64,000 nucleotides of DNA from NCBI RefSeq assembly GCF_030317115.1, contig NZ_JASZYF010000024.1, positions 1 through 64,000 of the forward strand, given 5' to 3'. How positions within the stretch are numbered: position 1 is the stretch's first letter; each line of letters starts with the position of its first letter. Source of the stretch: Variovorax gracilis (GTDB taxonomy: Bacteria; Pseudomonadota; Gammaproteobacteria; Burkholderiales; Burkholderiaceae_C). Under the pieces are notes generated by a model. It was not told the origin of the DNA. It saw only the letters and a list, made by a program, of their open reading frames with translations, and made no database searches. This document shows, one piece after another, positions 8,678 to 15,675 of this stretch. Made by a program: the position numbers and the translations under genes.

Positions 8678-9085
8678 TTACTGCTGGACCGCCGACAACA
8701 GCGTCTTGATCTTGGCGCCGAGCACGGTGAGGTTCGACTCGTAGCGCAGCGCGTTGTCGGCGAAATTGATGCGCTCGGCATCCATCTCGACGGTGTTTCC
8801 GTCAATGCTGGATTGGCTCGGCACGCGATAGAGCAGGTCCTGGTCGGGCATCGCCTTGGCGACGCCTTCCAGGTGGCGCGACGAAGTGGTCGCCATCGCC
8901 ACGGACTGCGACTGCCGGCCCTGCTCCACGGCCTGCGCGAGCCGGCTGTTGAAATCGAAGTCGCGCGCCTTGTAGTTCGGCGTGTCGGCGTGGGCGATGT
9001 TGGAGGCCAGCACTTCCTGGCGCTGCGCCCTGAGATTGAGTGCTTCGCGGTTGAAGCGAAGCGCTGCATCCAGCTTGTCGATCAT
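8678..9085 (-). CDS. flgB: Flagellar basal-body rod protein FlgB
   Basis: Proximal rod subunit and first gene of the minus-strand rod/hook operon, 135 residues. It starts MIDKLDAALRFNREALNLRA and contains RQEVLASNIAHADTPNYKAR, the standard FlgB motif. The C-terminus is NALRYESNLTVLGAKIKTLL. The operon promoter should lie between this ATG (9085) and flgA. The Shine-Dalgarno (GATGGAA) just before the ATG is part of one arm of a perfect 10-bp inverted repeat (see 9090-9140). Translation may therefore be controlled by RNA structure. Confidence 0.96.
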   Translation of the reverse strand: MIDKLDAALRFNREALNLRAQRQEVLASNIAHADTPNYKARDFDFNSRLAQAVEQGRQSQSVAMATTSSRHLEGVAKAMPDQDLLYRVPSQSSIDGNTVEMDAERINFADNALRYESNLTVLGAKIKTLLSAVQQ

Positions 9086-9089
9086 GTGG

Positions 9090-9140
9090 TTCCATCAGTT
9101 GAGGCATCGCTTCCGCACGAGGGCATGGCGACTGATGGAA
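9090..9140. promoter_or_regulatory. 10-bp inverted repeat overlapping flgB ribosome-binding site
   Basis: TTCCATCAGT at 9090-9099 and ACTGATGGAA at 9131-9140 are perfect reverse complements, 31 bases apart. In flgB mRNA (minus strand) the promoter-proximal arm would pair with the arm containing the flgB Shine-Dalgarno. Alternatively the pair may be a DNA operator for the divergent flgB and flgA promoters. I cannot place the transcription start. Confidence 0.45.
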
Positions 9141-9245
9141 AGCGAGTCTATGCACGCCTCTCTTTTGCAATGGGCCGAACAAAGGGGGTTTTCTCCAGCA
9201 CTTCGCACCTTCGGCGGGAGGGGTGTCTTCCTAGAATCGACCGCG

Positions 9246-9956
9246 ATGGAACTACGCAAGCCCTGGAGCCGCCTTCTGCGCACCGCCCTGCCGACGGTCA
9301 TGGCCGGCATGGGCGCGGCGAGCGCATTCGCCGCGGCGCCGCTGCCGGATGCGGCCCGTTCCGCGATCGACAAGTTCCTGCAGGTGCAGACGGCCGGCCT
9401 GCCAGGCAAGGTGACGTTCATCGTCAAGGCGTCCGCATCGACCGTCTTTCCGCCTTGCAATGACTTCGAGGCTTTCATGCCGGCCGGGGCCGCGCCGTGG
9501 GGACGCGTGTCGGTCGGCCTGCGTTGCCGCGGCGACAAGCCCTGGATGCGATTCGTGCCGGTCCACGTGGCCGTGGAAGGCCGCTACTACGTCGCCGCGC
9601 GCGCGATCGAGGCCGGCGAGGCGGTCGGCGCCGGGGATGTCGTCGAGCGCACGGGCGATCTCAGCGCCCTGCCGCGCTCCGTCATCACGGACGCCGCCGC
9701 GCTTCAAGGGGTCGTGACGGCCAATCGCGTCGCCGCCGGCGCACCGCTGCGCAAGGAGCTGATGCGCGGCGCGGTGGTGATCCAGCAAGGCCAGACCGTG
9801 CACCTGGTCGCGCAGGGGCAGGGATTTGTCGTCAGCACCGAAGGCAAGGCCATGACCCGGGCGGAGATCGGCGCCACCGTGCAGGCCAAGACGCGCGATG
9901 GCCGCCTGCTGACGGGCATTGCCGGCGAAGATGGGCAGATCCGGCTGTCGCAGTAG
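9246..9956 (+). CDS. flgA: Flagellar P-ring assembly chaperone FlgA
   Basis: Periplasmic chaperone needed for P-ring (FlgI) assembly. The ATG at 9246 gives 236 residues starting MELRKPWSRLLRTALPTVM, a Sec signal peptide ending near ASAFAAAP. The C-terminal half holds the SAF-type domain: YYVAARAIEAGEAVGAGDVV, then LQGVVTANRVAAGAPLRKEL, and VSTEGKAMTRAEIGATV. It is transcribed divergently from the flgB operon across a 160-base gap. The longer frame upstream of 9246 overlaps flgB and has no family features. Confidence 0.94.
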   Translation: MELRKPWSRLLRTALPTVMAGMGAASAFAAAPLPDAARSAIDKFLQVQTAGLPGKVTFIVKASASTVFPPCNDFEAFMPAGAAPWGRVSVGLRCRGDKPWMRFVPVHVAVEGRYYVAARAIEAGEAVGAGDVVERTGDLSALPRSVITDAAALQGVVTANRVAAGAPLRKELMRGAVVIQQGQTVHLVAQGQGFVVSTEGKAMTRAEIGATVQAKTRDGRLLTGIAGEDGQIRLSQ

Positions 9957-9987
9957 CCTGAACCCGCAATTTGTGACATAGAGAGCC

Positions 9988-10014
9988 TAAAGATCCCGCC
10001 CCGCCGGCCGATAT
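9988..10014 (+). promoter_or_regulatory. Sigma-28 (FliA) promoter for flgMN
   Basis: TAAAGATC at 9988-9995 and GCCGATAT at 10007-10014 are separated by exactly 11 bases. They match the flagellar sigma-28 consensus TAAAGTTT-N11-GCCGATAA with only the ends of each box differing. The TTG start of flgM lies 27 bases downstream of the -10 box. A class III promoter before the anti-sigma-28 gene is the expected feedback arrangement. Confidence 0.85.
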
Positions 10015-10040
10015 ACGGGTCAGCCCTTTGAGGAACCATC

Positions 10041-10334
10041 TTGAAAATTGATCAATCCGCCCCCTCGGCAACGCCTCTCCCCCGCACTTCCAAGGCGGTC
10101 ACCGCCCCTGCGTCCGGCGCCGAAGCCGCGGAGCGCGCCAAGGAGGCAGCACAAGTGTCGGGTCAGATTCACGCCCTGCCTGCCGCCCCGGGCGGCAGCG
10201 ATTTCGACGCGGCGCGCGTCGCGGCGATCCGCGAGGACATCCGCGCGGGTCGCTACCAGGTCAACCCCGAGCGCATCGCCAGCGGTCTGCTGGACAGCGT
10301 CCGCGATCTGCTCGATTCCAAGAAGAATCCATGA
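10041..10334 (+). CDS. flgM: Anti-sigma-28 factor FlgM
   Basis: Cytoplasmic anti-sigma factor that holds FliA until the hook is complete, then leaves through the flagellum. It has 97 residues. The start is a TTG (10041, MKIDQSAPSATPL) with GAGGA 6 bases upstream. The N-terminal half is low-complexity and probably unfolded. The C-terminal half carries the sigma-binding helices (FDAARVAAIREDIRAGRYQV, then ERIASGLLDSVRDLL). Its TGA overlaps the flgN ATG (ATGA). The preceding sigma-28 promoter supports the call. Confidence 0.93.
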   Translation: MKIDQSAPSATPLPRTSKAVTAPASGAEAAERAKEAAQVSGQIHALPAAPGGSDFDAARVAAIREDIRAGRYQVNPERIASGLLDSVRDLLDSKKNP

Positions 10335-10783
10335 ACACCATGCTGCTTTACCTCCACGCGGAGAAATCCTGCGTCGAGGAGTTCCTCACGGTCCTGGACG
10401 CTGAAGAGCAAGCCATGTCGAACGGCCGCTTCGGCGACCTGGAGGCGATCTCGGAACAGAAGACGCAGCTGCTGGATCGCATCGCCGAACTTGACCGCCA
10501 GCGCGAAACCGCACAGGCCGCGCTGGGATTCGAACCTGGTGCCGCCGGCGCCGACGCCGCGGCGGCTGCCGGAGGCGAAGCGACCCGCCAGGCCTGGACC
10601 GCCCTGCTCGAACTCGCCGAACGTGCCCGCGCCCACAACCTGCGCAACGGCTCGATCGTCTACACGCACCTCGACTTCACGCAGAAGGCGCTGCACTTCC
10701 TGCAGTCCAGCGTGCAGCTCTTCTATGGTCCGGACGGCGTGCGCAAGACCTCCAGCAACGGCACGCGGCTCGCCCTCGGCTGA
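10331..10783 (+). CDS. flgN: Flagellar export chaperone FlgN
   Basis: Cytoplasmic chaperone for the hook-filament junction proteins FlgK and FlgL. The 150-residue protein is largely helical: FLTVLDAEEQAMSNGRFGDL, then EAISEQKTQLLDRIAELDRQ, and a C-terminal helix with THLDFTQKALHFLQSSVQLF. The final segment LFYGPDGVRKTSSNGTRLAL is typical of beta-proteobacterial FlgN. It overlaps flgM by 4 bases, as is common. The flgK and flgL clients are not in this window. Confidence 0.9.
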   Translation: MNTMLLYLHAEKSCVEEFLTVLDAEEQAMSNGRFGDLEAISEQKTQLLDRIAELDRQRETAQAALGFEPGAAGADAAAAAGGEATRQAWTALLELAERARAHNLRNGSIVYTHLDFTQKALHFLQSSVQLFYGPDGVRKTSSNGTRLALG

Positions 10784-10794
10784 TCGGGTCGACC

Positions 10795-10823
10795 GGCGGG
10801 CGCCCCGAGGCGCGGCGCTCGCC
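10795..10823. terminator. Hairpin between convergent flgN and oxidoreductase genes
   Basis: GGCGGGCGCC (10795-10804) pairs with GGCGCTCGCC (10814-10823) with one mismatch and a 9-base loop. It lies just past the flgN stop and just before the stop of the opposing gene. No U-tract follows on either strand, so it would be at best a bidirectional or processing structure. Confidence 0.4.
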
Positions 10824-11956
10824 TACTTGTTCGGATTGAGCAGGTACTTCTCGCCTGTCGCGTGCTTCGAGTACACCGCGATCTCGTCCAGCCCCAGCGC
10901 TTCGACCAGCGACACCTCCTTGGTGTAGCGGCTCGCAAAGGTCGTCTTGAGTTCCGCCGCCACGCGCGCCTTCAGCTTCTGCGCCCCTTCGACGCCGATT
11001 TTCTGGAGGAAGGGGAACAGCAGCCAGCCCCCCATGCCCCATGTCATGCCGAATCCGCGCGTGAACTCGGTGGGACCGCGATCCAGCCCGCCGTAGATGT
11101 AGACCTGCTTGTGGACCGTGGAGCCATAGCGGCTGTATTCCTTGGCCGTCCTGTTGATGGCCGCTTCCATGCACGTGAGGATCTGGCCGGCCAGCTTGCC
11201 GCCGCCGATGGCGTCGAACGCCAGCGTCGCGCCGGTGGCCGCCAGCGCGTCCGTCAGTTCCTGCATGAAGTCGGGCGAGGTGGCGTTGCACACGTACTTG
11301 GCGCCGATGCCGCGCAGGATGTCCTCCTGCTCCTTCTTGCGGACGATGTTGACCAGGCCGACGCCGTCCTGGATGCAGATGCGATTGAGCATCTGGCCGA
11401 GGTTGGAGGCCGCCGCGGTGTGGACCAGCGCCTTGTGGCCTTCGCGGCGCATCGTCTCGACCATGCCAAGCGCCGTGAGCGGGTTGACGAAGGAGGATGC
11501 GCCGTCGGCCGGCGTCGCACCCTCGGGCAGCCGCATGCACTGGGCGGCGTCGATGCAACGGTACTGGGTGTACATCGCGCCGCCGATCATCGCGACCGTC
11601 TTGCCCAGGAGCGCTTGTGCCTCGGGCGAGGCACCCGCAGCCACCACCACGCCGGCGCCTTCGTTGCCGACCGGCATGGACTGGTCCAAGCGCGCGGCCA
11701 TGCTCTTCATGGCGAGTTCGGGGATGCTGGCGGTCACGACCGGCCGGGCTGCGGTGCCGGAGGCCTTGGCGGTCCGCAAGTCCGCGGCGCCGAAGAGCAG
11801 GCCGAGGTCCGACGGGTTCATCGGCGCTGCCTCGACGCGGACGACGACTTCGTTCGCGGCGGGTTGCGGGATCGCCTCCTCCTGCAGTGACAGTTCGAGT
11901 TCGCCGTTGTTGCGGACGAGGGTGCGGATCTGGAGCGTGGTGGCGGGCTGGGTCAT
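10823..11956 (-). CDS. MDR-family zinc-type alcohol dehydrogenase-like oxidoreductase
   Basis: NAD(P)H-dependent medium-chain dehydrogenase/reductase; substrate unknown. I start at the ATG at 11956 (MTQPATTLQIRTLVRNNGEL), giving 377 residues. The N-terminal GroES-like domain includes NEVVVRVEAAPMNPSDLG and VGNEGAGVVVAAG. The place where zinc enzymes have GHE reads GNEGAG, so this looks like the zinc-free quinone-reductase branch. The Rossmann part contains ALVHTAAASNLGQML and TLAFDAIGGGKLAGQ, with no classic GxGxxG. It is not obviously linked to the flagellar genes, and its stop touches the hairpin shared with flgN. Confidence 0.85.
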   Translation of the reverse strand: MTQPATTLQIRTLVRNNGELELSLQEEAIPQPAANEVVVRVEAAPMNPSDLGLLFGAADLRTAKASGTAARPVVTASIPELAMKSMAARLDQSMPVGNEGAGVVVAAGASPEAQALLGKTVAMIGGAMYTQYRCIDAAQCMRLPEGATPADGASSFVNPLTALGMVETMRREGHKALVHTAAASNLGQMLNRICIQDGVGLVNIVRKKEQEDILRGIGAKYVCNATSPDFMQELTDALAATGATLAFDAIGGGKLAGQILTCMEAAINRTAKEYSRYGSTVHKQVYIYGGLDRGPTEFTRGFGMTWGMGGWLLFPFLQKIGVEGAQKLKARVAAELKTTFASRYTKEVSLVEALGLDEIAVYSKHATGEKYLLNPNK

Positions 11957-11999
11957 GAGGGTCTCCGGGGCTGGGGGCGGCCAGTATAGGAGTGGGGGG

Positions 12000-13379
12000 T
12001 CAGACCTGCTCGGAGCGCTCCTGCAGCAGCCGGGCATTCGCGGCAGCGAGGGTCCTGAAGGCCTCGCTGATGCGCCTGTCGCTGGAAACACGGGTCCAGA
12101 AGAGGTGAGCGGCTTCGCACGCCGCAGCCCACACTTCGCGCTGGGAGGGCAATGGCAACGGTGGCTCGAAAATGCGCGGGGGAACCTCGCCACCGGGCAA
12201 CGGCGCGTAGAACATCGGCACCATGTCATAGACGGGCGCCAACACCAGCACGTCCTGCGGCCTGAAGCTGAGGTTGCCCAGATGCATGTCCGTGTTGGCG
12301 ATCAGCCGGCCGAACCACCAGAGATGCTGGATGCGGCTCTCGTCTTGTGCCGACAGCAGCGCTGCGCGGACGAGCCGGCCGGCAATCCGGGTCCAGTCCA
12401 TCGAACCATCACCGATCAACGCGGCGTTGACCGTTTCGAGGCTGCAGAGACGACTCCTGCCGAACATGCCGAGGCGGTCGAAGCGCTCCACCTCGAGGAA
12501 AGTCCGGCCCGCATGCGTGACGACGCGGCTTCTTGCACTCGCAACGCCGGGCATTGTGGCGGCGCACTGCAGAGCCAGGTGTTCAGCTACCAGCAGGTCG
12601 GCCCAACGCCGGACCGCCGGCGAACCATCGGCACCGGAGAACTTCACCAGCACATGCGGTGTCGATTGCCCTTCCAGGGTGCGCAGCGCCGTGAATTTCG
12701 GAAACTCGCCGCCGGCACTCGATCCCGGCACGCCTGCCGCGATGGCGTGCTCAGCCAACTGCGCGTAGGCGGCGCCTGCCTTCGAACCGTCGAGCGGTTC
12801 GGGAGGTGCGACCTTGCCTTGAAGCCAGCGCTCGCAGGCCAAATCGCCGAGGATGAGATTGCCGCTGACGTCCCAGCCCCTTCGGCTGAGCACATAGAGG
12901 ACGTCGTCGTCCGACCACTCGCCCGGATCGGCAGGAACCGCCAGTTGACGGTGCTCCGCACGCGCGAACTGGCGCCCCATGTAGCCCTGCGGACGCATGT
13001 CGTAGAGCGGGTACGGCAGGCCGTCCCACCAACCATCGCGCGATTCATCGTCAACAGGCCAGCCCGTATCCGCGATGTTCATCAGGGTGCCTCGCGGCGA
13101 GACGGACGTGAGGTGACTGACGAGTTCGGCTCGGCCGTCGGAATCCACCTCGTACAAGGGCAGATCGGCGATGTCGCCCCGCACCGGTCGTCGCAGTGCG
13201 TAGCGCGCACGACGTGCCTTGCCACTCCTCACGAGTTGGTCCCCCAACTCCGCCAGCAGGCGATGGAGCGTCGGAACACTGACGCCGATCGCTTCGGCAA
13301 GCTCGGCAGCACTCATCATCGACCGCCGGGCGAGCTGCGCGGCCAATTGGTCGCGCACAGCTTGATTGCGGGCTCGCAT
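12000..13379 (-). CDS. HipA-like kinase with N-terminal winged helix (YjjJ type)
   Basis: Single-gene HipA-family protein of 459 residues. The N-terminus (AELAEAIGVSVPTLHRLLAE) is a DNA-binding helix-turn-helix, followed by a HipA-like kinase fold. Visible kinase features are LVKFSGADGSPAVRRWAD, TFLEVERFDR, the catalytic loop NTDMHLGNLSF and the metal-binding APVYDMVPM. E. coli YjjJ has this same architecture. In classic HipBA a separate HipB antitoxin binds DNA; here the DNA-binding unit is fused. No antitoxin gene is adjacent. The array of palindromes directly upstream (13387-13431) fits autoregulation. Toxicity is not shown by the sequence. Confidence 0.88.
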   Translation of the reverse strand: MRARNQAVRDQLAAQLARRSMMSAAELAEAIGVSVPTLHRLLAELGDQLVRSGKARRARYALRRPVRGDIADLPLYEVDSDGRAELVSHLTSVSPRGTLMNIADTGWPVDDESRDGWWDGLPYPLYDMRPQGYMGRQFARAEHRQLAVPADPGEWSDDDVLYVLSRRGWDVSGNLILGDLACERWLQGKVAPPEPLDGSKAGAAYAQLAEHAIAAGVPGSSAGGEFPKFTALRTLEGQSTPHVLVKFSGADGSPAVRRWADLLVAEHLALQCAATMPGVASARSRVVTHAGRTFLEVERFDRLGMFGRSRLCSLETVNAALIGDGSMDWTRIAGRLVRAALLSAQDESRIQHLWWFGRLIANTDMHLGNLSFRPQDVLVLAPVYDMVPMFYAPLPGGEVPPRIFEPPLPLPSQREVWAAACEAAHLFWTRVSSDRRISEAFRTLAAANARLLQERSEQV

Positions 13380-13386
13380 GCTCTTT

Positions 13387-13431
13387 ATGAGAAGATTCTT
13401 GAGAAGATACTTCTCATTCTCTCATAGAGAA
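13387..13431. promoter_or_regulatory. Operator-like array upstream of the HipA-like kinase gene
   Basis: Two perfect 15-base palindromes lie side by side: GAGAAGATACTTCTC (13401-13415) and TTCTCTCATAGAGAA (13417-13431). An extra half-site ATGAGAAGAT (13387-13396) lies nearer the start codon. All share a GAGAA core. The array occupies the region just upstream of the ATG at 13379, next to an AT-rich stretch (13432-13477) that should hold the promoter. Confidence 0.6.
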
Positions 13432-13483
13432 ATGTATGATTTTTTCGCTTATTTTGAGATGATTTTGTGGACGATCAGACGAC

Positions 13484-14797
13484 TCAGGGCGCCAGATCCT
13501 CCGCACCCGCATCCGGATAGGCCAGCACCCTGTCGATGCGCTTGCCGTCCAGCTCGGCCACCTCGAAGCACCAGCCCGCGCAGTCGATGCGCTCGCCGAC
13601 CTCCGGCAGCTGGCCGGACACGAACATCAGCAGGCCCGCGACCGTGTTGTAGCGCCCGCGGTCCTCGTCCGGCAGCTCGCGGATGCCGAGCCGTGCGCGC
13701 AGTTCGGACACGGGCATCAGGCCATCGAGCTCCCACACGCCATCCGGACGCTCGCGCGCCCAGGCCTCGGCGTGGGTGGCGACTTGCAGCTCGCCAGTGA
13801 TGGCTTCGAGCAAGTCGCGAGGTGTCATCAGGCCCTGAACCACGCCGTATTCGTCGACCACGAACACGAGCCGGCCGGCGCGCGAGCGGAACTGCTCGAG
13901 CAGTTCCATGCCGGTCAGCGTCTCGGGCACGAACACGGCCGGCTGGACGACCGGCTCGACCGTTCCCTCATGGTCGGGACCGAGCCGCAGCAGCTGCGCC
14001 ACGCTCACCACGCCGACGACGTCGTCCAGCGAGTTGCGGCAGACGGGATACCACGAATGCACCAGGTTGAGCGCACCGGCCGCCGACACCTTCTGCAGGC
14101 ACTGGGCAATGGTGAAGGAGGCCTCGAGCCACTCGATGTCAGCGCGCGGAACCATCAGCGATGTGAGCCTGCGATCGTCGAGGTGGAACACATTGCGCAC
14201 CATCTGGTGCTCGTGCATCTCGATCACGCCCGCATCGACACCCTCTTCCAGGCTGGCGGAGATTTCTTCCTCGGTCACCACCCTCGCGGCGTTCGAGTCG
14301 ATGCGCAGGAGCTTGAGCACGGCGGCCGTCGCCCCCGAAAGCAGCAGCACGAAGGGCTTGGCCGCAGTGGCGAGGCCACGCATCGGCCGTGCCACGTAGC
14401 GCGCAACGGGCTCGGGGTAGAGCTGGCCGATGCGCTTGGGCACCAGTTCGCCGAAGATGATCGTGAAGAAGGTGATGCAGGTCACCACCACCGCCGTGGA
14501 GGCAATGCTGGCGGTGCCGGTGCCCATGCCGACCGTGCGCATCCACGCAGCCAGGGGCTCCGCGAACGCGGCCTCACCCACGATGCCGCTCAGCATGCCG
14601 ATGGAGGTGATCCCGATCTGAACGCTCGACAGGAACTGCGTCGGATCCTGCATGAGCTTGAGCGCCGCGGCAGCGCCCGCATCCCCCGTTTCGGCCAGGG
14701 CAGCGAGGCGCGCGCGGCGGCTGGTGGAAAGGGCCATTTCGGACATTGCGAACAACGCATTGAGCGTGGTCAGCAAAGCCAGGAGGAAAACATCCAT
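13484..14797 (-). CDS. CNNM/CBS-domain membrane protein (CorC/HlyC family)
   Basis: Inner-membrane protein of the hemolysin-C/CorC-like family, thought in general to handle magnesium or cobalt efflux. From the ATG at 14797 (MDVFLLALLTTLNALFAMSE) it has 437 residues. The N-terminal DUF21/CNNM transmembrane domain covers about residues 1-190, with FFTIIFGELVPKRIG. A pair of CBS domains follows at about 205-335 (LTSLMVPRADIEWLE; GRLVFVVDEYGVVQGLMTPR). The C-terminal CorC_HlyC domain is DRGRYNTVAGLLMFVSGQLP and VAELDGKRIDRVL. It is divergent from apaH, with 23 bases between start codons, so their promoters must lie inside each other's coding sequence or overlap. Confidence 0.92.
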   Translation of the reverse strand: MDVFLLALLTTLNALFAMSEMALSTSRRARLAALAETGDAGAAAALKLMQDPTQFLSSVQIGITSIGMLSGIVGEAAFAEPLAAWMRTVGMGTGTASIASTAVVVTCITFFTIIFGELVPKRIGQLYPEPVARYVARPMRGLATAAKPFVLLLSGATAAVLKLLRIDSNAARVVTEEEISASLEEGVDAGVIEMHEHQMVRNVFHLDDRRLTSLMVPRADIEWLEASFTIAQCLQKVSAAGALNLVHSWYPVCRNSLDDVVGVVSVAQLLRLGPDHEGTVEPVVQPAVFVPETLTGMELLEQFRSRAGRLVFVVDEYGVVQGLMTPRDLLEAITGELQVATHAEAWARERPDGVWELDGLMPVSELRARLGIRELPDEDRGRYNTVAGLLMFVSGQLPEVGERIDCAGWCFEVAELDGKRIDRVLAYPDAGAEDLAP

Positions 14798-14820
14798 GAA
14801 CGCGGGAGAGAATGGGGAAC

Positions 14821-15663
14821 ATGGCACTTTACTTGATCGGTGACGTGCAGGGCTGCGACGAGCCCCTGCAGCGCCTCCTCGACGACATCGCCTTCTCCCC
14901 GAGCCGCGACACACTGGTCGTGCTGGGCGACCTGGTCAATCGCGGCCCCGCTTCGGCAGACGTGCTGCGCCGCATGCAACGCCTGGGCGCTTCGGCGCGC
15001 AGCCTGCTCGGCAACCACGACCTGCACCTGCTCGGCGTAGTCCACGGCGCGCGCAAGGCCGGCCGCAAGGACACGCTCGCCGGCGTGCTCGGGGCGCCCG
15101 ACCGCGACGCGATGCTCGATTGGCTGCGCCATCAGCACATGGCTCTTCACCAGAAGGTCGGCGGCGGCGATCTGCTGATGGTGCACGCGGGCGTGCTGCC
15201 GCAGTGGAGCATCGACGATGTCCTGTCGCTCGCCGCCGAGGTCGAATCGGTGCTGCGCGGACCGGCGCTGCACGAGTTCCTGCAGACGATGTATGGCAAC
15301 GAGCCGGCGCAATGGGACGACGCGCTGACCGGAAGCGCGCGGCTGCGGGTCATCGTCAACGCGCTGACGCGGCTGCGCTTCTGCACCGCCGAAGGCGTGA
15401 TGGAGTTCGAGAGCAAGGATGGCGCGGGCGCGGCACCCGAGGGCTACATGCCCTGGTTCGACGTGCCCGGTCGTCGGACGGCCGACGCCACGGTGGCATG
15501 CGGCCACTGGTCGACGTTGGGGTGGGTGTCTCGCCCCGACCTGCTGTCGACCGACACCGGCTGTGTGTGGGGCGGCTGCCTGAGCGCCGTGCGCATCGGC
15601 AGAACGCCGCAGGAGCGAGAACTGATTCAGGTCAAGTGCCCGCAGGCACAGAAGCCGGGCTGA
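14821..15663 (+). CDS. apaH: Symmetrical bis(5'-nucleosyl)-tetraphosphatase ApaH
   Basis: Hydrolyses diadenosine tetraphosphate to two ADP in the cytoplasm. It has 280 residues from the ATG at 14821 (MALYLIGDVQGCDEPLQRLL), the usual ApaH start. An ATG 9 bases upstream (14812) is in frame and has a GGGAGAG Shine-Dalgarno, so a three-residue-longer form is possible. Metallophosphoesterase motifs are GDVQGCD, GDLVNRGP and GNHDLHL, with a later VHAGVLPQW and CGHWSTLGW. The 3' end converges on the helicase gene with a 12-base gap. Confidence 0.95.
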   Translation: MALYLIGDVQGCDEPLQRLLDDIAFSPSRDTLVVLGDLVNRGPASADVLRRMQRLGASARSLLGNHDLHLLGVVHGARKAGRKDTLAGVLGAPDRDAMLDWLRHQHMALHQKVGGGDLLMVHAGVLPQWSIDDVLSLAAEVESVLRGPALHEFLQTMYGNEPAQWDDALTGSARLRVIVNALTRLRFCTAEGVMEFESKDGAGAAPEGYMPWFDVPGRRTADATVACGHWSTLGWVSRPDLLSTDTGCVWGGCLSAVRIGRTPQERELIQVKCPQAQKPG

Positions 15664-15675
15664 GGCGCCCCTTGA

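Noticed and set aside
9086..9245. FlhDC-type or sigma-54 promoter between flgB and flgA
   Set aside because: I could not find convincing consensus boxes by eye; only the inverted repeat stands out.
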